Source of the DNA: an uncultured Eubacterium sp.
GTDB taxonomy: Bacteria > Bacillota > Clostridia > Peptostreptococcales > Anaerovoracaceae
NCBI GenBank assembly: GCA_900542385.1
Contig: UQNP01000089.1
Location: 1-7,569 of the forward strand
Direction of reading: 5' to 3'
DNA length: 7,569 nt
This document shows positions 1 through 4,783 of this stretch, piece by piece. The number at the start of each line of letters is the position of its first letter. Positions within the stretch are counted from its first letter, which is position 1. The notes beneath the pieces were generated by a model that worked only from the letters and a program-made list of their open reading frames with translations, did not search any database and had not been told where the DNA came from. The translations under genes were made by a program, and so were the position numbers.

Positions 1-28
1 AAATTTAGGGAAAAGTGGAGAGATACAA

Positions 29-2215
29 ATGATAGGATATGTTTTTGAATATTATAAATATATTCGATATACAAAAGAGTCTCTAAGTGATCTTGATGGA
101 GTTATGGACTATAATGACGCCAAAAAAACGTTCCTTACTTTTGGGGAATTTGATCGCTTAAAAGTCAATTGTGTTGAAGAAATAAGCAGGTTCAGAGATT
201 TATCAGAGCTGGGCAAGAACTGGCTTGGTAATCGTCAATCTCTTTTATTTTATTCATTAGAGACAGAACCTGCTTATTGTTATTATGAAAAAGAAGGAAA
301 ATTTGGATTTTACAGTGAAGAAGAAAAGGATTTTGATGATCATTTGTTTATTGGTTTGACAGAATTTCCATTTAAAAATAATATTCGAACATCTAAATTG
401 GACTATGAAAAGCTTGTTAAGATTGCCGAAGAAAAAGTTAAAAATAAAATCTTAAAATTTCTTAAAGAAAAGAATTATGATATTACCTTTATGATATTTG
501 GAAGTCTTGGCAATTTTGGAATTTCGGTATTATGGTTTGGAAATCAATATACAGAAGTATTGGATATTATTAATTATATCAAAACAGAAAATATAGATGA
601 GTTTTTTTCTGCTCATACTATTTTTTCACAGAATCCGAATGCAAATAAACAAAATATTGATAAAATAAAAGGTAAGGCATTTATACAGATAACATTAAAA
701 AGATATCTTCCAGAAGAAAAATTTATTTTGCCGCAGGCGACAAATATGAAGATTATTGCCACATATCATACCTCTGGACAGTATGATGTACTACTTGAAG
801 TAGATGCAGAAGATGCGTATAATGCGTTTAATGGAAATAGTTTTTTGACACATGTTGAAAATTTGTATCAGAAAGAAATTCTGCAAACAAGTGTGATTTT
901 TGGAAAAGAGATTGGATCTGAATATTTAAAAGAGAATTTATCTGAATCTTCAAAAAGTAAAAACAAACCAGAAGAAAATAAATTTGAAAGCCTCGTTAAT
1001 AATTTAAGAGAGATTCAAAGTCAATATCAATTGGTCAGAGAAAAATTGAAGCAGACTCTATCAACATCTACAGGTGTAGTGGATACGTTTGACTCTTTAA
1101 TGTGTGACTATAGATCAAATGTTGTTTCTGCTGTTAATGAACATTGGGCTATTGATTTTTCACACATATTTAAAAATAGCCTTAAATGTATAAGAGAAAT
1201 GCTTACTTTTGTTGATGCTTATCCGGAGTACGATATTGATTTTCTTGAAATTCTTCGAATTATGTTGAATAATCTAAAACAGCAGATTTTTCATATGGCT
1301 GAATCTAACAGTCTTGAATTTGAGATTCCTAAATGTCATTTACGATATACAGGTCAAGAAGATTGTATGTTATTTGGATATATGAATATAATCAAAGAGA
1401 TTCTTAAACAAGCGTATTGCTTGAAAGGCATAAATAATCAAACGGAAATAATTCCAATTGTGACAGTAGATACAGTTCCTATTATTGAAAGTGCTTTATA
1501 TTTTGATAAAACAAATTTCTATACGACGGATTTAAAAGAAGCAGATCAAGAATTTAAATTTTTAGATATCAATCTTCCACATGTGTGCTTTTACGATATG
1601 CCTACATATATTAAATATTTGTATCATGAAATATATCATTATATTGTACCGGAAAATCGTGAGCAACGTAATATTTATATGGGGCAGTTTCTTGTGTCGA
1701 TTGGATATGAAAAATTGATAATGGGAATAACCGCGGCAATAAGTATCGTAGTAGGTATATTTTTCTATATATATGGTATAAATTCTTTTGCTCAGCTCAT
1801 AGTATGCACTTTCCTTAATTCGTTTGGCATGGCAGCATTCTGGACAATAGGAGCTACTATGCTGTATGATTATAATGAAGTTGTAGAATTTAAAACGGGA
1901 AAAAGACAGGAAGGGTCTGTTTCAGGACTTATACTTTTTTCTCAAAAAATAGGATCTGCAATATCAGTATGGATAAGTGGTATAGTGCTTTCAGCTGTAG
2001 GATATGATGGAACTGCAGAGGTACATTCCGAAATAGTTAAGAATGGAATACTGATGTTGAATACCCTTGTTCCGGCACTTATAACAATACTATCTCTTAT
2101 ATTTGTGATTATTTATCCTATTAATAGAAAAAACTTTAATTTGCTAAGGAAAGCACTCGCATTGAAAAATGAAGGAAAAGAATATACTACTGAGGGATTT
2201 GAAAGATTATTGTAA
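29..2215 (+). CDS. Chimeric ORF: putative HExxH protein fused to GPH symporter C-terminus
   Basis: This is a 728-residue frame with two unrelated parts. Residues 1-~555 are soluble-looking, AT-rich in codon use and not recognised as a named family. They contain three strand-like motifs with a shared shape: LTFGEFDRLKV (37-47), FGSLGNFGISVLWF (157-170) and YHTSGQYDVLLEV (246-258). The last resembles the ligand-binding RAM domain of Lrp/AsnC regulators, so ferredoxin-like folds are plausible. A charged helical stretch (about 312-395, possible coiled coil) follows, then HEIYH at 533-537, which fits the HExxH zinc-peptidase motif. Residues ~556-728 are the C-terminal end of a GPH/MelB-type symporter. 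The frame ends about 20 residues after HExxH, so a distal third zinc ligand of the gluzincin type may have been lost at the join. The start at 29 has GGAG eight bases upstream, but the frame is open to the window edge, so an earlier start is possible. A working transporter is very unlikely, and peptidase activity is inferred only from the motif. The frame is certain; the function is not. Confidence 0.75.
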   Translation: MIGYVFEYYKYIRYTKESLSDLDGVMDYNDAKKTFLTFGEFDRLKVNCVEEISRFRDLSELGKNWLGNRQSLLFYSLETEPAYCYYEKEGKFGFYSEEEKDFDDHLFIGLTEFPFKNNIRTSKLDYEKLVKIAEEKVKNKILKFLKEKNYDITFMIFGSLGNFGISVLWFGNQYTEVLDIINYIKTENIDEFFSAHTIFSQNPNANKQNIDKIKGKAFIQITLKRYLPEEKFILPQATNMKIIATYHTSGQYDVLLEVDAEDAYNAFNGNSFLTHVENLYQKEILQTSVIFGKEIGSEYLKENLSESSKSKNKPEENKFESLVNNLREIQSQYQLVREKLKQTLSTSTGVVDTFDSLMCDYRSNVVSAVNEHWAIDFSHIFKNSLKCIREMLTFVDAYPEYDIDFLEILRIMLNNLKQQIFHMAESNSLEFEIPKCHLRYTGQEDCMLFGYMNIIKEILKQAYCLKGINNQTEIIPIVTVDTVPIIESALYFDKTNFYTTDLKEADQEFKFLDINLPHVCFYDMPTYIKYLYHEIYHYIVPENREQRNIYMGQFLVSIGYEKLIMGITAAISIVVGIFFYIYGINSFAQLIVCTFLNSFGMAAFWTIGATMLYDYNEVVEFKTGKRQEGSVSGLILFSQKIGSAISVWISGIVLSAVGYDGTAEVHSEIVKNGILMLNTLVPALITILSLIFVIIYPINRKNFNLLRKALALKNEGKEYTTEGFERLL
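1691..2215 (+). pseudogene. C-terminal fragment of a GPH-family (MelB-like) sugar:cation symporter
   Basis: Residues ~556-728 of the chimeric frame match the C-terminal quarter of glycoside-pentoside-hexuronide:cation symporters. The family signature is visible as LYDYNEVVEFKTGKRQEG (612-629), the conserved loop before helix 11 in which the EF/EW-KTGKR-EG core is typical. It is followed by a glycine-rich helix ending in VLSAVGYDG (653-661) and a last helix with LVPALITIL (680-688) closing at YPINRK. Hydrophobic segments lie near 563-582, 585-611, 634-657 and 674-696, so about three to four helices of the usual twelve remain. Intact members are about 450-500 residues, so roughly the first 300 are missing. 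No ribosome binding site precedes an internal ATG, so the fragment has no start of its own. Ile is mostly ATA and Val mostly GTA here, unlike the frame just upstream. The left limit is approximate (1685-1705). Confidence 0.72.
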
Positions 2216-2248
2216 AAGTTATATTAAAATAGTCCATATGTTATGTTT

Positions 2249-2284
2249 AAACAAACCGGCAATAAATATTGCCGGTTTGTTTTT
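2249..2284 (+). terminator. Rho-independent terminator after the chimeric ORF
   Basis: A near-perfect inverted repeat, arms 2251-2264 and 2267-2280 with core CAAACCGGC/GCCGGTTTG, is followed by a T run (2280-2284). Two further A-T pairs extend the base. The innermost A-T pairs would open to give a realistic loop. It lies 34 bases after the stop codon and separates this gene from the next unit. Its A-rich left flank (2248-2251, followed by C) gives only weak termination in the other direction. Confidence 0.9.
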
Positions 2285-2302
2285 ATGAAAATACACTGCA
2301 AA

Positions 2303-2331
2303 TTGACTAAACAATCGTTGCATGATAAGAT
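2303..2331 (+). promoter_or_regulatory. Sigma-A-type promoter for the two-gene unit
   Basis: TTGACT (2303-2308) and TAAGAT (2326-2331) are separated by exactly 17 bases, with transcription expected to begin near 2338. That leaves a leader of about 70 bases before the gene at 2410. A weaker second pair, TTGATT (2333-2338) and CATAAT (2357-2362) with an 18-base spacer, lies just downstream and could be a tandem promoter. No operator is recognised. Confidence 0.65.
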
Positions 2332-2369
2332 CTTGATTAAAGAATATGTGCAATAGCATAATGCATGAA

Positions 2370-2385
2370 GCGCAGCAAAATGCGC
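2370..2385 (+). other. Small hairpin in the leader, just before the ribosome binding site
   Basis: GCGCA (2370-2374) and TGCGC (2381-2385) can form a five-pair GC-rich stem with the loop GCAAAA. It ends ten bases before the AAAGGA ribosome binding site (2395-2400). No T run follows, so it is not a terminator. It could affect mRNA stability or translation, but a five-pair stem may arise by chance. Confidence 0.3.
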
Positions 2386-2409
2386 AAACGTCAGAAAGGA
2401 AGAATGAAA

Positions 2410-2721
2410 ATGGTAAAACTTGAAGAAATTCACGGCGGAAGTGTACAGTTTCATTTTAATATAGCGGAAGTACTGCATAAGATCGTAGTCATAGCTGATG
2501 GTATTACGACTGTTTACGATGAGGACGATGTATTGGCAATGCTGAAGATCTGGTCCTTTGTGGGAGAGCCTCTTGAATCGGACAAGATGGCTGTTGATCT
2601 TGTGAATGGTTTTATGAGTAAAAGTGAAACGGAAGAAGGAAAGACATATATGCATTATCGATTCGGAGAGAGGGATGTTGTATGCGATTCCGAAACTAAA
2701 GAACTGACGGAAAACAACTGA
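2410..2721 (+). CDS. Hypothetical protein, 103 residues
   Basis: I do not recognise this protein and assign no function. It is small, soluble-looking and acidic overall, with no signal peptide or membrane segment. The N-terminal half alternates hydrophobic and polar residues in a pattern suggesting beta strands (VQFHFNIAEVLHKIVVIADG, residues 12-31), followed by a likely helix (DEDDVLAMLKIWSFV). The C-terminus is charged and probably flexible. The start at 2410 is chosen because AAAGGA (2395-2400) sits nine bases before it. An in-frame ATG at 2404 is too close to that site, and the ATG at 2365 would add a basic N-terminus (many Lys and Arg) with no ribosome binding site. The gene ends 22 bases before the next start and shares its promoter, so the two are probably co-transcribed and may act together. 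ATA and AGA codons resemble those of clpB rather than of the AT-rich frame to the left, so it looks native to this chromosome. Confidence 0.7.
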   Translation: MVKLEEIHGGSVQFHFNIAEVLHKIVVIADGITTVYDEDDVLAMLKIWSFVGEPLESDKMAVDLVNGFMSKSETEEGKTYMHYRFGERDVVCDSETKELTENN

Positions 2722-2743
2722 TATATGGAGGGATGATACGAGC

Positions 2744-3544
2744 ATGAATTATGAAGTTGCTATTGGTATGCAGAGGATATGTACCGGTGAGACGGCAGAG
2801 CTGACAAGAGGAGGCATAGCAGAAGAGGTCATAGATATAAATAAGATAATAGAGGGGATGAACGAGGAAAATGCCGGCAAATGCAGAGCATTTTATGAAA
2901 AATTGATCGAAGATGACACGAAGAAAATGTACGATGCCGATTCTCTCGTCGAAGAAACCGATACGCTTAAAAAGGAAATGGATGATTTTGTCGCTTCCAA
3001 TGTAAAGATGGATATTTTATGCAGAATATTCAACGGTATAGATGATTTTTTCATGAACGCGCCGTTTGAGGGATTGGACAGCATAGAGTACGGCGTAAAT
3101 GAAGTGTGCGTTTTTTCAGTAACCGAGTACTTTATCTGGAAGACCGATGCGGGTCATGATCATGAGAAATGCAGAAATGAATACAGAAACGACATAGCAA
3201 AACGCACGTATGAAGAGGTGGCTGATCACTGGATAGGCGTATATGATGATCTTCAGAAGAGATATGACAAAATTTGCCGACAGTGTCAGGAAGGCAGCAG
3301 CGAAGACGATCCATCGCTGTCGGCAAACTTAAAGGATATGATTGCAGGCTGCTGTATCGTAGCTGTTTCCGCTATTAGAGATCAGGATGATTTTGCTTTA
3401 GATATGGTACAGTCCAGAGCCGCTCAAAAAGGGCACGCCATATCGGAAGACTATGAAAATGGAAAGTATGAAGAAGGGGGAAGCGTGTTCACCGATAATG
3501 TGATGAGGTTGTATAGATTCATCTGTGGTTTCCTCGAGATATAA
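2744..3544 (+). CDS. Hypothetical Cys-containing acidic protein, 266 residues
   Basis: I do not recognise this protein. It is rich in Asp and Glu, probably mostly helical, and has no signal peptide or convincing membrane segment, so a cytoplasmic location is likely. A coiled-coil-like stretch lies at about residues 50-90. Ten cysteines are scattered through it. The most suggestive grouping is H138-x-H140-x2-C143 with C178-x2-C181, which could bind a metal, and a Cys pair lies at 203-204. The start at 2744 is preceded by GGAGGG (2729-2732 core) at a slightly long spacing of about 11 bases; no better in-frame start exists. It is the second gene of a two-gene unit and is followed within 20 bases by a strong terminator. 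Sustained codon bias and the tidy operon signals argue that it is a real, expressed gene. Function unknown. Confidence 0.75.
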   Translation: MNYEVAIGMQRICTGETAELTRGGIAEEVIDINKIIEGMNEENAGKCRAFYEKLIEDDTKKMYDADSLVEETDTLKKEMDDFVASNVKMDILCRIFNGIDDFFMNAPFEGLDSIEYGVNEVCVFSVTEYFIWKTDAGHDHEKCRNEYRNDIAKRTYEEVADHWIGVYDDLQKRYDKICRQCQEGSSEDDPSLSANLKDMIAGCCIVAVSAIRDQDDFALDMVQSRAAQKGHAISEDYENGKYEEGGSVFTDNVMRLYRFICGFLEI

Positions 3545-3560
3545 ATATTTTTAAGATCAG

Positions 3561-3598
3561 AACGCGTCTGCTGTGTATATCGCAGAGACGCGTTTTTT
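3561..3598 (+). terminator. Rho-independent terminator closing the two-gene unit
   Basis: AACGCGTCT (3561-3569) pairs with AGACGCGTT (3586-3594), a nine-pair GC-rich stem. Past a bulged G, CTG (3571-3573) can pair with CAG (3583-3585). A run of T (3593-3598) follows directly. It lies 17 bases after the stop codon of the 266-residue gene. Confidence 0.9.
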
Positions 3599-3603
3599 GT
3601 ATA

Positions 3604-3639
3604 AAGAAAACCGTGCGTTAGATGAAGGAAAGTTTTCTT
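3604..3639. repeat. Short inverted repeat, 8-base arms
   Basis: AAGAAAAC (3604-3611) is exactly complementary in reverse to GTTTTCTT (3632-3639), with 20 bases between. It has no T run or GC-rich core, so it is a weak structure. It may be a remnant or chance in AT-rich intergenic DNA. Confidence 0.3.
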
Positions 3640-3666
3640 GTGTTTTATAGGGCGTGGAAGGGTAGA

Positions 3667-3695
3667 TTGACGCGATAGCCAGTAAATGGTAAAAT
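3667..3695 (+). promoter_or_regulatory. Sigma-A-type promoter in front of the pseudogene
   Basis: TTGACG (3667-3672) and TAAAAT (3690-3695) are separated by 17 bases, with initiation expected near 3702. This gives a leader of about 50 bases to the ATG at 3751. The signal looks intact although the gene it serves is broken, so the remnant may still be transcribed. Confidence 0.65.
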
Positions 3696-3700
3696 TTTAC
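3689..3700. promoter_or_regulatory. 12-base perfect palindrome over the -10 box
   Basis: GTAAAATTTTAC is a perfect palindrome covering the TAAAAT -10 element and extending towards the expected start of transcription. The placement is what an operator for a dimeric repressor would have. It is short and AT-rich, so chance is a real alternative. Confidence 0.3.
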
Positions 3701-3750
3701 ATATAGTGAAAAGGGCGTCATGAAAGTGAAGAGATAATGAGGTAATAGGT

Positions 3751-4406
3751 ATGTATGATAATTTGAAAATAAAAAATGAACTTATTAGGATAAAAGTTGC
3801 CGCTGGGAAAGGTTTGGCATAATTTGAACGGGAGCTTGACAGTATCGAAGGCGGAAAAATTTACATGTCATGTAAAAACGGGAAGATCTATTTCAATGAA
3901 CATGTCAGCGGAACTCGCAGAGGGATAACTAAAGATGTCGTGAGAGTATACAGCCTGGCGCGAAAAATATATTTAGGCGAACTGATAAAAGAAAGAAAAG
4001 AAATATGCGCAGAACTGGGAAAGGCTGTTTGCAAAGCTTCAGATATCATTACAGAAAACAGATCGGAAAAAGTACTGGAAAGATTTCATATGTTAGACAG
4101 ATCCAGGATAAAACTGCCGCCTGAAAAGTGGAGATGGGCAAACTCACCGTATTGCAGCAATACATATGCGAAAGAATATCTTAAATATGTAACAGATGGC
4201 GGAAGGATAATGCGTTCAAAGTCGGAACGGATGATAGGCAATAAACTTGAGGAAGCAGGTATAGCCTACAGATACGAAGCAGAACTCAATATAGTAAGTA
4301 CGGAAAAGGCGGCTGGAAGCAGTATAGAAATTTGATCTGCACATACGAGGATGATGTAGAAGACCCGGATAGCCTTGAATTCATTATTGAGAAGTTTTTA
4401 ATGTAA
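3751..4406 (+). pseudogene. Decayed clostridial endonuclease-like protein gene
   Basis: A full reading begins at ATG 3751 (TGAGG ribosome binding site at 3738-3742) as MYDNLKIKNELIRIKVAAGK. It meets an in-frame TAA at 3820-3822 (codon 24), then continues in the same frame through GGKIYMSCKNGKIYF, a Lys/Glu-rich helical middle, and RSKSERMIGNKLEEAG with AYRYEAEL. Near 4290-4300 the homology changes frame. The other frame (codons from 4314) gives WKQYRNLICTYEDD and ends at TAA 4404-4406. From memory, intact clostridial relatives have the order coiled N-terminus, RSKSE, YRYE, a PD-(D/E)xK-like nuclease core, NLI-TYE and a short C-terminus. Here the core between YRYE and NLICTYE, some 60-70 residues, is missing. 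The longest remaining frame (ATG 3865 to TGA 4335, 156 residues) lacks a good ribosome binding site and is probably not functional. Family assignment is from remembered motifs; the two lesions are read directly. Confidence 0.72.
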
Positions 4407-4654
4407 AGACAGATGTTATCTGAGTGCGGAATATCAGCAAAAATTTTCTGAAAATACGCATTGAATTATCAGATTTTGATAAAAGTGTAGTTTACATAAA
4501 ACTAAGCAGAGAAAATCCTCTTCCTTAAAGGCAAGCCCCTGCATATAAATCCAAGATGAACTGCCCGCCGCCGGCATCTCGCCTCGCAATCCAATACATT
4601 CCCACCCCCACAAATCAAGAAATCCATCCCGAGAGCAGCAAAAGACTAAAATTA
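4407..4654. other. Intergenic stretch between the pseudogene and the clpB operator
   Basis: I see no supportable gene here. The left part is AT-rich and holds two small inverted repeats: ATTTTC-T-GAAAAT (4444-4456) and TTATCA-N5-TGATAA (4467-4483). The second could be a weak terminator relic of the decayed gene, but it lacks a GC core and T run. From about 4510 to 4632 the + strand becomes strikingly C-rich and G-poor, with runs such as CCCGCCGCCGGC and CCCACCCCCAC, unlike everything around it. A 75-codon minus-strand frame (4434-4661) crosses it, but it begins inside the CIRCE operator, lacks a ribosome binding site and looks non-biological in composition. Confidence 0.5.
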
Positions 4655-4681
4655 TTAGCACTCTTATTAAGTGAGTGCTAA
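4655..4681. promoter_or_regulatory. CIRCE operator (predicted HrcA binding site)
   Basis: TTAGCACTC (4655-4663), nine bases, then GAGTGCTAA (4673-4681) matches the CIRCE consensus at all 18 arm positions. CIRCE is bound by the heat-shock repressor HrcA, which usually controls dnaK and groE operons in Gram-positive bacteria. Here it lies seven bases upstream of the -35 box of the clpB promoter. HrcA control of clpB is inferred from sequence and position. Confidence 0.95.
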
Positions 4682-4688
4682 AAAAGTC

Positions 4689-4717
4689 TTGACTTCCGTA
4701 TTTCGGAGGATTAAAAT
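4689..4717 (+). promoter_or_regulatory. Sigma-A promoter of clpB
   Basis: TTGACT (4689-4694) and TAAAAT (4712-4717) are 17 bases apart, close to the vegetative consensus, so initiation is expected near 4724 with a leader of about 60 bases. The -35 box sits within a small palindrome, AAGTC-TT-GACTT (4684-4695). No CtsR heptad repeat (GGTCAAA type) is present in the region. Basal expression by the vegetative sigma factor with release from HrcA on heat shock is the simplest reading. Confidence 0.85.
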
Positions 4718-4783
4718 GTAATCAATGGGGAGAATATAAGGGAAATGTATCCTTTTTGCCTCATAAATATTGGAGGTGAGATT

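Noticed and set aside
1691..2215. A working sugar transporter
   Set aside because: Only about three to four of twelve helices remain and there is no start or ribosome binding site for that part.
2365..2409. Earlier ATG for the 103-residue protein
   Set aside because: The added residues are an atypical Lys/Arg run overlapping the leader hairpin and ribosome binding site, and no ribosome binding site precedes 2365.
2224..2745. 173-codon minus-strand frame opposite the 103-residue gene
   Set aside because: It runs through a terminator stem, has no ribosome binding site, and opposes a gene with a promoter and a good start. It is a shadow frame.
4444..4483. Terminator for the pseudogene from the small AT-rich inverted repeats
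   Set aside because: Stems are only six pairs, AT-rich and without a T run, so they are not convincing terminators.
4434..4661. 75-codon minus-strand frame before clpB
   Set aside because: It starts inside the CIRCE operator, lacks a ribosome binding site and resembles no protein I know. The open frame follows from the C-rich patch.
4745..4783. Earlier in-frame ATG for clpB
   Set aside because: It has no ribosome binding site and adds 13 residues absent from the family, while ATG 4784 has GGAGG at ideal spacing and gives the normal N-terminus.
4682..4783. CtsR operator at clpB
   Set aside because: No direct heptad repeat of the GGTCAAA type is present; AAGTC-TT-GACTT is a small palindrome around the -35 box and does not fit.
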